Of a stretch of DNA of 64,000 nucleotides, positions 34,345 to 44,816 are shown piece by piece. Position 1 is the first letter of the stretch; every line of letters begins with the position of its first letter. The DNA lies in the NCBI GenBank assembly GCA_949752795.1, contig OX457056.1, positions 175,794,428 to 175,858,427 of the forward strand, given 5' to 3'. The notes beneath the pieces are model-generated. The model worked only from the letters and a program-made list of their open reading frames with translations, had not been told where the DNA came from and did not search any database. The translations under genes and the position numbers were made by a program. This DNA is from Hyperoodon ampullatus. Lineage: Eukaryota > Chordata > Mammalia > Artiodactyla > Ziphiidae.

Positions 34345-34668
34345 ACACATTCCCAGGCTCACAAGAATCCACCTGCCAATGCAGGGGACACAGTTTCAAG
34401 CCCTGGTCCGGGAAGATCCCACATGCCGTGGAGCAACTAAGCCCATGCACCACAGCTACTGAGCCTGCGTGCCACAATTACTGAAGCCTGCATGCCACAA
34501 CTACTGAAGCCTGCGCGCCTAGAGCATGTGCTCTGCCAACAAGAGAAGCCACTTCAAGGAGAAGCCCGTGCACCACAGTGAAGAGTAGCCCCGGCTCACC
34601 ACAACTAGAGAAAGCCCGTGCGCAGCAACGAAGACACAATGCAACCAAAAATAAATAAATAAATAAAA
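34345..34668 (+). mobile_element. CHR-type SINE, older long form, damaged 5' end
   Basis: Body from 'aatccacctgccaatgcagg' through 'gagcaactaagcccatgcac', then the extra 3' segment ('accacaactagagaaagccc') absent from young copies and a (aaat)n tail. The usual gggcttccctgg head is missing, so the A-box region is lost. Two near-copies of 'gccacaactactgaagcctg' lie in tandem. Confidence 0.88.
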
Positions 34669-34689
34669 TTTAAAGTAAATAAAATAAAT

Positions 34690-36770
34690 AAAAATATATG
34701 ACCATAGGAACATATCCCTGACCCCTCTTGGGGCCTTGGAAGGGGTCTATAGAATGAGAAACCCTGAAGCCTAAACTTGATTTGTTTCATGGTAAGTCCC
34801 CTCTCTGCTGAAGACTTCCCACTTTGGCCTGTCTTTTGGTGCCCCAGCATGCCTGTTTGTTCTCTTTATAAGGTCACACCTGTATAAGGAACCCCTTCAT
34901 TAACATTTCTTCATGTACACAATCTGTGTTGATTCTGAGTGCTGCAAAAATCCTTGCCCATTCTAACGTACTAAGTGAAGATGTGACAGACGACCTTGCT
35001 TTCTTCCCCTTCTGCTTACCTCCCTGAGAGACGTGAAAGTTTCCTGTAACTTTGTCTAAATTTTGAGCCTTTCTTTCCAAAAGCAGTCATGAAAAAATAA
35101 AACTAGGCAGGACTAAAAGAAATACTTTACTCTCTTATGAGCTTTTCCAAGCAGGCCACAAGCTAAATGTATTGGGTCTATCCTCACTAAATGCATAAAA
35201 GAAATATGATGGCACCTTTCTAAAGATATGTTTGGTCAACTACGATTTTTAGCAGCTGTAATTGCAGTGCAGCTACCCAGCATTTTTCTTGCTGCTCCTT
35301 TTGAATAAACATCTTAGTAAACACCCAAAACAAAGCACCATTATGTTACAAAAAAAGAGAGAAGAACTTTATTATGGAACCATGTTGGTTTGGCTCTAAC
35401 CATACAGAGTACACAATTCTGCAGGTATTTGATGCAGATGTTTGAATTGATTAGCCCCCTGCTTTTACTATAATATCCAGGGTCTGCATCTTTAGATTAT
35501 TGAGCAAAATCCCCAGTGAAGTGGTGAGAGCTTCAGTTCCCTGAACATCCAAAGCCCACTCAGATTAAGCCTGCAATAGTGTATTGCAAGCCTGTTGTTT
35601 CCTTTTAATTTTCAGAACCATGGCATTCCTAATGTCCACAGACAGAATATTCAGTAGTAAAAGAAATGGTGACCATTTTACAACTGATTCAAACAACTTC
35701 ACCTTCCAAAGTTAGAAACTCTAAGAGCTACATACCAAGAAGAAAATACAAGGCTACATTGTCACACGTGGAAATATACAATGGTATTCGAGTCACCTCC
35801 TATGATAAAAGTGCTTCAAATTAGAACAACACATTCATTGTTAGGAAGATGTTTCATAAGACTACACTGTCCAGTAAGAGATATTCAGTTAATTTCCTTT
35901 GAAACATGGCTTTTTTCCCTCCATATCATCACTTATCCACCTAACTCTCTACAGTCAGTCTTTGGTTTTGTTTTTTAACTCTTCGTAGCAACTTCACAAC
36001 TCAGAGTTTAAATTGTTTACGGATGCTGGCTACCTTGCTCAACCAAGCTGAAATTTACATTATCAAATTTTTACTACATTAGTGTTTCTAGGATGGAAAA
36101 GAAAGGAACAAGAAGATGAGATCTTCATAGCAAGTTCACCATCCTAAATGTGGCACAGAAAATAAGCAGGCTTATTTTTTTCACTCTGGCAGTTTAGTAA
36201 TGCTAACTGTGGGAATATCCAGTTTTTATATTGCATATTTACTATTTAGTAAATTACACATTTATTAATATGTTAGTAAACAAGTACATATTTGTTTTAA
36301 GCAGTGGTCATTTTAAACGCTTTTTTGACAATTTTGTACTATTTGTAACTTAAATGTACTATATGTTCTTTTATATTTAAAAGAACTCTAGAGAGTTTTT
36401 TCATACTGTTTACAACCTAAGATCTTCTAGAAAGAGCTCACATTTAAATGTTGAATTTGAACAAGTTTAAATAAAAGTTTGAAATATTCTCAAAAATTAT
36501 ATAACAATAATTTTGGCATAATTCTAGTAGATGCCAACTGGAAATATAAATGTTGATTAACAAACCAAATTAAGATGGAGAATAAGTATATAAATAGAAA
36601 ACATATATGTATTTATCTCTACCAAGTTGTAAAGAAATAGATTGTTTCATATTAAGAGGCAATACTCTGCTCTTTTTTATTTGTAATAATTATAACGTCT
36701 TAGAAATCTGAGTCTGTTTCTCTATTTCCTAACTCCTAAAGGCTGTGCTAAGAGAAGATATTTACAAAAA
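34690..36770. other. Long unique AT-rich stretch
   Basis: No recognised repeat or gene over 2 kb. 35.09-35.31 kb has enhancer-like words (gcagctgtaattgcag with an E-box) and could be conserved. 36.0-36.7 kb is very AT-rich. Confidence 0.35.
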
Positions 36771-36780
36771 TGGAAGATCT

Positions 36781-36985
36781 GGGCTTCCCTGGTGGCGCAG
36801 TGGTTGAGAGTCCACCTGCCGATGCAGGGGACACGGGTTCGTGCCCCGGTCAGGGAGGATCCCACGTGCCGCGGAGCGGCTGGGCCCGTGAGCCATGGCC
36901 GCTGAGCCTGCGCGTCTGGAGCCTGTGCTCCGCAACGGGAGAGGCCACAGCAGTGAGAGGCCCGCGTACCACAAAAAAAAAAAAA
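36781..36985 (+). mobile_element. CHR-type SINE, young short form
   Basis: Full body close to the apparent consensus. Duplication ggaagatct at 36772-36780 and 36986-36994. Confidence 0.96.
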
Positions 36986-36994
36986 GGAAGATCT

Positions 36995-37737
36995 AAGAAA
37001 ATTATCTGATACTTAACACCACAGCCCAATATTATATTCACAACCAGGAAATAGCTGCACATAAATTCTCAGTTTTGCTGTTGTCTTGCCCTTTGCACCA
37101 AGCATCCCCAGATATCAGTATTTGCTAAAAGAGATATCAGAGTGTAGCTAATAAGAAAAGGCAGAGGTAAAAAGGCAGGAGCATTCCATTTTTCTTGAAA
37201 CTGTATCTTTCTTTTGAGGAAAAGTTATACTTCAATTGGGGAGATAACCAAAATATTGATCTACATTCAATTTAAGTTCAAATCAAGGTCCAAGTATTAA
37301 ATACCAGCATGGTTATTTGCAGCATTCCCTCAAAGTGGGAAAAAAATCCATGACAATGATTTTCTTTTATTGATGCTTTTAAAATGTATTCAAAACACCC
37401 CATGCTTGTGTTACTATTAATAAATGTTAATTCTTTACCCTAGAAAACCTCTGGAAATACACACAGCATCTGCCCAGAATATAAAACAACATTGATTTAT
37501 GCCTTGAACGTAGTGTTACAATGAATAACAAACAAATTCATTATGATGACATAAAAATATCAAAATAAATTACTCCCTAGTATCTATATCACATTGTAGG
37601 TCATTAGTTATTAATATCATTATTCATGACAGGCTTAAATACTGATGTAAAGGAGTAATTTTCTTTATTACTATGCATTCCTCTAAAATCGGTTAGTTGG
37701 ACAAGGACAGAAATCTAGGTAACTTAGAGTGAATATT
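36995..37737. other. AT-rich unique sequence
   Basis: Nothing recognised. Confidence 0.4.
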
Positions 37738-37752
37738 AAAAAAACAGCTGTG

Positions 37753-38080
37753 GGCTTCCCTGGTGGTGCAGTGGTTGAGAATCTGCCTGCCAATGCAGGG
37801 GATACAGGTTCGAGCCCTGGTCTGGGAATATCCCACATGCCGCGGAGCAACTAGCCCCGTGAGCCACAATTACTGAGCCTGCGCGTCTGGAGCCTGTGCT
37901 CCGCAACAAGAGAGGCCGCGATAGTGAGAGGCCCGTGCACTGCGATGAGGAGTGGCCCCCGCTTGCCGCAACTACAGAAAGCCCTGGCACAGAAACGAAG
38001 AGCCAACACAGCCATAAATAAATAAATAAATAAATAAAATTAAAAAAGAAAAAAAAAAAAGGATGCTTTAAAAAAAAAAA
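37753..38080 (+). mobile_element. CHR-type SINE, older long form
   Basis: Complete gggcttccctggtggtgcag head, a body with gagcaactagcccc, the long-form 3' extension with cgcaactacagaaagccc and a tail of (aaat)n plus A runs. The 15-bp duplication aaaaaaacagctgtg is perfect at 37738-37752 and 38081-38095. Confidence 0.94.
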
Positions 38081-38101
38081 AAAAAAACAGCTGTGTTAGA
38101 T

Positions 38102-38169
38102 GTGCCTGAAAAGAAATCTGCATTGGTGCCTGAAAAGAAATCTGCATGTGTCTGAAAAGAAATCTGCAT
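38102..38169 (+). repeat. 22-24 bp tandem repeat, three copies
   Basis: The unit gtgcctgaaaagaaatctgc occurs at 38102, 38126 and (as gtgtctg...) 38148. It starts seven bases after the SINE's right-hand duplication. Confidence 0.97.
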
Positions 38170-38234
38170 GCAGGATTAAAGAAAAGCCCTGGGATGTACC
38201 TCGGTCATTTATTAATATTTTTACTGAGTAATAA

Positions 38235-38460
38235 GAATAATTGCTGATATGTACTGAGCACTTACTATGCATTAGTCTTTGGGGTAAGTACAATAGGTGC
38301 ATTATTCCCATTTATTCTTATTATTCCATGGGTAAAATTATACCTTCATTTTATAAATGAAAAAAAATCAAAATGGAGAGATTTTAAGTAACTGCATGTG
38401 GGCAAATAGCATCAGTATGACTAGAACTTAGGTCTTCCTAACTCCCAAGTTCTTTCTGTA
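38235..38460 (-). repeat. MIR SINE, near full length
   Basis: 'gtactgagcacttactatgc', 'ccttcattttataaatgaaa' and 'gactagaacttaggtcttcc' give reverse-complement MIR order. Confidence 0.75.
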
Positions 38461-38784
38461 GATCACAAGCCAGGAAACTTTCTGTTAAGAGCAATGTAGT
38501 AATATTTTTGGCTTAGTGGGTCATATCTTCTCTGTGGCAACTACTCAACTCTACAGTTGTAGAGCAAAAGCAGCCATTGACAACATGTCCAGGAATGAGC
38601 ATGGCTGTGTTGCAGTCAAACTTTACTTAAGGACACTGAAATTTGAATTTCATATAATTTTATATGTCATGAAGTATTATTCTTCCTTTATTTTTTCTAA
38701 CCATTTTAAAAATATAAAAATGATTCAGCAGATGAAAAGGACAGAGAAGATGTAATATATACATGCGTGTGTGTGTGTAGGTAC

Positions 38785-38785
38785 A

Positions 38786-38822
<37 letters not shown>
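38785..38822 (+). repeat. (CA)n microsatellite at the L1 truncation point
   Basis: Alternating ca tract, preceded by gtgtgt sequence at 38767-38780, giving a local TG/CA inverted pair. Confidence 0.95.
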
Positions 38823-38825
<3 letters not shown>

Positions 38826-39201
38826 GGAATATTACTCAGCCATAAAAAAGAATGAAATAATGCCATTTGCAGCAACATGGATGGACATAGAGATTATCAT
38901 ACTAAGTGAAGTAAGTCGGACAAAGAAAGACAAATACTATATACTAGTGCTTATATGTGGAATCTAAAAAAAATAATACAAATGAATTTATTTACAAAAC
39001 AGAAACAGACTCACAGACATAGGAAACAAACTTATAGTTACCAAAGGGGAAGTGAGGGAAGGAAGGATAAATTGGGAGTAGGGAATTAACAGATGCACAC
39101 TACTATATATAAAATAGATAAACAACAAGGATTTACCATATAGCACAGGGAACTATATTCAATATCCTGTAATAAACTATATTGGAAAAGAAATTTTAAA
39201 A

Positions 39202-39203
<2 letters not shown>

Positions 39204-39260
<57 letters not shown>
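39204..39260. repeat. (TA)n microsatellite inside the L1 3' UTR
   Basis: Uninterrupted ta dinucleotides, about 28 units, self-complementary and prone to extrude as a cruciform. Confidence 0.97.
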
Positions 39261-39261
<1 letters not shown>

Positions 39262-39399
39262 CTGGATCACTTTGCTGCACACCTGAAACTAACACAATAT
39301 TGTAAATCAACTATAATTCCAAAAAAAAAAAAAAAACGATTCTTAGCTCTCAGGCTAAAACAAAAACAGTGAGCTGGATTCGGTCAAGCATCTGTAGTG

Positions 39400-39560
39400 T
39401 GAAAAACCTGCTCTGAACTAGTACTTTTCTACTTTAATGTACACACACATTAGCTGGGAGGTCTGGGGTGAGGTCTGGAAATTCTGAATTTCTATCAAAC
39501 CCCCAGGTAATGTTGATGCTGCTGGTCCACAGACCACCACGCTCTGAAGAACAAAGCTCT
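39400..39560. mobile_element. hAT-type DNA transposon fragment (MER20-like)
   Basis: 'ctgggaggtctggggtgagg', 'aggtaatgttgatgctgctg' and 'gtccacagaccaccacgctc' resemble the MER20 family of nonautonomous hAT elements. Name from memory of the family; ends approximate. Confidence 0.55.
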
Positions 39561-39714
39561 ACACTGTAATGCTCTCCTAAGAAATCTCTAAAGATGCTTG
39601 TTTTCCTACACCCAGGGTTTTGGTTAATGACCTCACTGAAGCTCACAGTTGTCAAAGTTGGGAAGCTTTGAGCCCCTGCCCCCATTCTTATTGTTCCATA
39701 TCTGAGTTATCTCT

Positions 39715-40640
39715 CCAGAGGCTCTGCCTCCTTTCCATCCCCAATTCCATTGCCAATCACATCTTCCAAACAGTTCCCTAGTGTTCAGTCCCTTCTCTCT
39801 GAAGCCTCTCCTCTATTTGGCAGTCTGGGACTTCTTTCTCTTTAAAATAAAATAAAGCCCAAATATTTCCCTTCCTGACTTGCACTCATCTCAGTTGTAG
39901 CCCAGGGCATACAGAATAAGATTCAAATGTTAAGTTCTTCACAGTCTCACCTAACCCACCTTACCAATTTTGTCTCGCATCATTTCCTGATGATAATCAT
40001 GATAACAGTAGCCCCAAACTTTTGTTAAGCTCTTATCATGTAGAAGGCACAAATACATTTCTTTTAACCATTGCTCCAGACTACTGTATGAAGTAAGTTC
40101 TATTATTCCTATTTTATAGATAAGGAAATTAAGACATAAAGAGCTTCTGGTGCCCAAAGCTACAGAGCTCCTAAACAAAAGATGTGAAGCCAGAACCCTG
40201 GCCTTCTGACTCGAGCCCGCAGCCGAACCGCTAAGGTGTATTCCCTCCCAAGGTCATTTCACACGCTCATCGCGCTGAACTACTTGAGTCCCTAATGCAG
40301 GCCATGCATTTGCGGTGGCTCATCTCTGCCTACAACCTGCTTTACTGCCATCATCGCTTGCCCCCTGCTAACTCAGCACTCAACTCACAGGTCACCCCTC
40401 TCAAAGTCTCCTTTATCTCCCTCTCTCCTCATGGTGCAGAGATGCCCCCAGAGTCATTATTTTTCTTGTGTCCATTTCCCCTACCAACACTGACCTCCCT
40501 TAAGGCAGGGTCTCTGTTTATTTTTTTCTGGTACCCCCGTCAGTTAATACTATGCTTGGGAGGTAGTCGGTGTTCAATAAATATTTGACAGATGAACAAG
40601 AGGGTTGAGGAATGAATGAATGGGTGGGCAATCAATTTAA
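39715..40640 (+). repeat. L2 LINE 3' portion, split by a MIR
   Basis: 39.72-39.98 kb ('gactcagttgtagcccaggg'-type sequence) and 40.22-40.62 kb ('aggtcacccctctcaaagtc', 'ttaaggcagggtctctgttt', 'ggtgttcaataaatatttga') form one L2 in plus orientation, interrupted by the MIR at 39.99-40.22 kb. Confidence 0.7.
39990..40215 (-). repeat. MIR SINE inserted in L2
   Basis: 'gttaagctcttatcatgtag', 'attcctattttatagataag' and 'gaagccagaaccctggcctt' are in reverse-complement MIR order. Confidence 0.75.
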
Positions 40641-40734
40641 CAAATCACCCTTAGCTGGATTTCCACATCTGTATAAAGAAGGGGTTGAATCAGATAAGTT
40701 CTAAATTATTTTCATCAAAATCCATCATATATTT

Positions 40735-40910
40735 ATTATTCATTCACGCCCTTATTTACTAAATGCCTACAGCCTGCCGGGCACAATTCTAGATCCTGAG
40801 CATAGACAGTAGCAGAGGGAGCAAAGTCCCTGCCAAAACTGACTTAGGGAGCACTCTTTTAGACAGATGTACACATATGCATAACAAAAAAGACAGCTAT
40901 TTACAGGTGG
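40735..40910 (-). repeat. L2 LINE 3' end fragment
   Basis: 'attcattcacgcccttattt', 'gccgggcacaattctagatc' and 'aaagtccctgccaaaactga' form the reverse-complement L2 terminus. Confidence 0.65.
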
Positions 40911-43305
40911 CATTTATAATTGAATTAATCAACTCATATGTGTACAAGTAAGAATCAGTTCCTTCTGGTCTTCAAAGAATATGTATTGCCAATATGGCAA
41001 GAATATGGGATATTGACAAAAGGACAGAGGGGCACTTGAGTTTAGGTTGATTATACTGTCCATCTGGGGCCTCAAAATTGCAGTAGTTTTGCATTTGATG
41101 TATTTAGTTGCTAGCAACCCATTCCTGAGTGTCCATTTACAGAAGGACACTGCAAATAAGAAAAGAAATATGAAACAACTTTCCATGACTTCAGAAACAG
41201 TTATCTTGTGGAGAAATGGAAAGTTATACTTGTTGAATTGCATATGAAAAGCACAAATGATTTGTTCATTCTATTTAAGTTTACATTAAGTACCAAGTAT
41301 TGGTTTATTTTAATAATAATAATCATTTTGCTTACTTTTCATTTTACTTACTGGTCATTTTTACTGCACATAGAATTGTAGTTACAATAGAAATAGAAGC
41401 ACTCTTATAGAAAAAAATATATATAACCTGAAATCCTTGTAAAATTTTCATAAAACCCCAGTAAGATAAACTTGTAAATTAGTATTCAGAGATTTAAAAC
41501 AGCTGATAACTTGACAACCACAAATTCATAACAAAAACAGATATGAACCCAGGGGCCTAAGCATAGTGTTCAAGTTTATATAACTCAGAATTTTCTTTAC
41601 CCTGTTTAAAATTCTGCTTTACTTTAAGTAAATGTATCTGTATCAACTGTAATCTACTCCAACAATTCATTTAGCCTTGATGGTATCAATTTTGCTCAAG
41701 TGCAACGCAGTTTTCAAATAAATGGTCTTATGTGGCTATCAATACCGATGTTTGTGAATGTAACTCATTGCCCTTTCTATAAGAAAACCTAGAAATATAG
41801 AAATATATAATATTTTTCTTATAGAAAACATAGTTAATGGAAAATAGGTAATAGAAAATAAAGGGTTTGTACTTGCAATATTTATAGTAAAATTATTTCT
41901 AGAAAGTGCTTAAGCGTATTTATGAAACAGAATTGTCTTCAACATAGTCTCAGACATAAAATGGAAATAGATCACTATGCCCTTCCCACCAAGGAAGGCT
42001 AGAAAATGTTAGTAGAGATACACCCAGAGTCCTAGTTGCCTTTATTTCTTAAAGAGTGTGTTTGTTAGTATGACTTACCCCCAAAGGGTTTATTAATATT
42101 AACAGAAGGAGAAGAATTTGGAAGATATCCTAGAACTTCAATATGCAAATAAATGACTTTAGCTAGTACCCTTGATTTAAAAAATAAATGAAGCCTTTAT
42201 CACTCTATGCTCAGTCCTGCTCCAAGCACAAGGTCCTTGGCATTGGAGAGGAGTCTCCCCTTTACTGTCTTATCAGGGAGTGAATGCACATGTGACTACA
42301 TTGACTGAGGGTAGGCATTACACACCATATGGCCCTCTTCAACAGAGTCAACATGAGGAGGGGCTCTTTGCTGACAGAGAACTAAGCAGGGAACAAGGTG
42401 AACACCTGGTCAGATAAAACTCCATCAGGATATTTGAATCAGCTGCCCAGTCTCCAAATTATTTGTAGGCATCAAGTCCGAGGTAAAATGAAATGTGCCC
42501 CTCTCGCATATTTCAGTAATTATTCTGGTGTTAGAATGTGCATGATATATCCCTGAATGGAAAAACCTTCTCAACTGGTCAGTATGACTTGTAATTCCAC
42601 AGAAGGTGGCGATAAGGTATGGTGAACAGCTTAAGAGATTAGAAATTGAGACTCCCTGCCAGTGTGGCTTTGGGGAACACCACCCTCCCTAGCTTTGTCT
42701 TGACCATTTGGAAAGATGCCAACAGTGACGACTGGGCTGCTTGCTGCCCGTTTAAGCCCTCAGGTGGCTGGGAGGCCTTGGACTCTCCTGTGAAGGTAGA
42801 AAGAGAAGAGTGTAGGTGACAGGTCAATCTTTCTCCTTCTTTTCTCTCTGATCAGCACTTCTTTGTCCTTCTCATTTATACAGCAGAACTTCTATATCAG
42901 CCAGGAAGGTGATGGCAGCAGACGATTTCAAATCATTGGACGCACCAGTAAAAGGCTGCTTATCAGTAAGTGCACCAGGCCATAGTAAGCTCAGCGAGCT
43001 CCTGTAATGAGTGCCCAAGAGCAGAGGGGAAACCTTGAGTGTGTAAAAAAGCAACCCAGCCTCTAAGCTTGGTCAGCCTGGGCAAGTGCTCAAAGTGGCG
43101 ATTTCAAGGCCAGACTAATGAGCTCATAAATTATAGTCACTTCTCATGCAACATGGTATGATTTTTCCTGCTGAGTTGGATCAGGTAGCAATCTAGACTA
43201 ACCTTTACAAACTGATTTGAAATCTCCCAATAAGGTGGCCCGATAGATTCAGCCTCTGTTTTGGATATGAAGGCCTAAATTTTCATCCTTTTGTGTCAGA
43301 AATAT
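40911..43305. other. Long unique stretch, AT-rich
   Basis: No coding exon and no clear transposon in about 2.4 kb. 42.2-43.1 kb is less AT-rich, with a donor-like sequence (tcagtaagtg near 42964) but no matching open exon. Many short frames on both strands, none convincing. Confidence 0.35.
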
Positions 43306-43313
43306 CTCTAGAG

Positions 43314-43536
43314 CAGTGGCAATTCTGTCGCCCAGGGACATTTGGCAATGTCCTGGGACATTTTTAGTTGTGACTGCATGGGGGGGAGGGGGTGGGCAGG
43401 GATGCTTCTGGAATCTAGTAAACAGAGGTCAGGGAGGCTGCTAAACATCCTACAGCATATGACAGCACCCCTCCCCATAAAAAAAATTATATAGCCTAAA
43501 ATGTCAACAGTACTGAGGTAGTATTAAGAAATCCTT
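43314..43536. mobile_element. MER5A-type hAT DNA transposon
   Basis: 'gggacatttggcaatgtcct', 'gggacatttttagttgtgac', 'ctgctaaacatcctacagca' and 'aaaatgtcaacagtactgag' identify the MER5A nonautonomous hAT element. A perfect 8-bp target duplication ctctagag lies at 43306-43313 and 43537-43544, giving exact ends. An internal G-rich stretch at 43380-43401 is listed in findings. Confidence 0.93.
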
Positions 43537-43544
43537 CTCTAGAG

Positions 43545-44248
43545 GGTACACACATTGGTAAACCACAGCTTGTTTAACCAACAAGAGTGAGCTGGCAAAA
43601 TCTGGCTCCTAATTTGAGAGACAGGACTGAACAAAACATGTAAGTCCACTTGCATTCCACTGGGCAGGCCTTGGTCAAGTAAATCCACTATGAAGTCCTG
43701 TTGGGGTAATGAACTTGTCCTGTGAAAATGACTAAATGGAAAAAGGAATAAAATCATCATTATTTCCGGCAGAGAGCCCCATCATCTTGAATTGTGCAGT
43801 GTGTCCTGCAGATGGGTAAGGTTTAACGAGCATGCCCAATTAGCTCTATTGCCTCCACCTAGGGTGAAAGTCATCACATCGTTTCAGTGCCTGAGGCTTC
43901 AAGCTCCCCTTAATCTGCCCCAATTCATAACAAAATTAAGCATCACTAAAGTAAGTCATTCCACTTTCTCTGGGAACCCGATGGACTAGTGGGCTTATAA
44001 GCACATGACAGAACAATGGTAGTTAGATTAACTACCAACTCTGTTCACTGAGCGCTCTCACTTCCAGATATCAAGGAAATAATCTATGAATAGTTGCTTT
44101 AATTATGTTTCTGTGTTTCAATCTAGCTAAGTCTACATGTTGGTGGAAAAAGCCAAAAAATGGCTAAAAGGATGTGCGTGTGTGTGTGTAGTTTTTCTAG
44201 ATAGTTCTTTAAAAAAAATCATATATCTAGGCAGCTAAAAATAATGTC
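43545..44248. other. Unique noncoding sequence
   Basis: No repeat recognised apart from a short gt run near 44180-44190. The short open frames have no domain. Confidence 0.4.
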
Positions 44249-44260
44249 AAGAATGGGGCA

Positions 44261-44471
44261 GGGCTTCCCTGGTGGCGCAGTGGTTGAGAGTCCGCCTGCC
44301 GATGCAGGGGACACGGGTTTGTGACCCGGTCCGGGAAGATCCCACATGCTGCGGAGCGGCTGGACCCGTGAGCCGTGGCCGCTGAGGCTGCGCGTCCGGA
44401 GCCTGTGCTCCTCAACGGGAGAGGCCACAACAGTGAGAGACCCAGGAACCACAAAAAAAAAAAAAAAAAAA
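44261..44471 (+). mobile_element. CHR-type SINE, young short form (upstream of pair)
   Basis: Complete young body with pure A-tail. It lies between target copies aagaatggggca at 44249-44260 and 44472-44483. Confidence 0.96.
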
Positions 44472-44483
44472 AAGAATGGGGCA

Positions 44484-44804
44484 GGGCTTCCCTGGTGGCG
44501 CAGTGGTTGAGAATCTGCCTGCTAATGCAGGGGACACAGGTTCGAGCCCTGGCCTGGGAGGATCCCACATGCCGCGGAGCAACTAGGCCCGTGAGCCACA
44601 AATACTGAGCCTGAATGTCTGGAGCCTGTGCTCCGCAACAAGAGAGGCCGCGACAATGAGAGGCCCGCGCACCGCGATGAAGTGTGGCCCCTGCTCGCCA
44701 CAACTAGAGAAAGCCCTCGCACAGAAATGAAGACCCAACACAGCAAAAATAAATAAATTAGTTAATAAACTCCTACCCCCAATATCTAAAAAAAAAAAAA
44801 GTTT
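44484..44804 (+). mobile_element. CHR-type SINE, older long form (downstream of pair)
   Basis: Complete head, long-form 3' extension with cacaactagagaaagccctc, an (aaat)n stretch and an A-tail. It lies between target copies aagaatggggca at 44472-44483 and 44805-44816, the first shared with the young SINE. Confidence 0.95.
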
Positions 44805-44816
44805 AAGAATGGGGCA

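Larger units (their letters stand above)
38785..39336 (+). mobile_element. L1 LINE 3' end with ORF2 C-terminal remnant
   Basis: 5'-truncated L1 in plus orientation. The frame 38767-38967 includes the end of the ORF2 reverse-transcriptase protein (motifs EYYSAIKKNEIMPFAATW and SEVSRTKKDKYY) and ends early. The 3' UTR follows ('atttaccatatagcacaggg', 'gaaactaacacaatattgta') with an A-tail near 39320. A CA repeat begins the copy and a TA repeat has expanded inside the UTR. No catalytic region is present, so it cannot move itself. Confidence 0.93.

Noticed and set aside
42872..43054. Donor-like tcagtaagtg near 42964 as an exon end
   Set aside because: No acceptor and no good open frame upstream in either strand.
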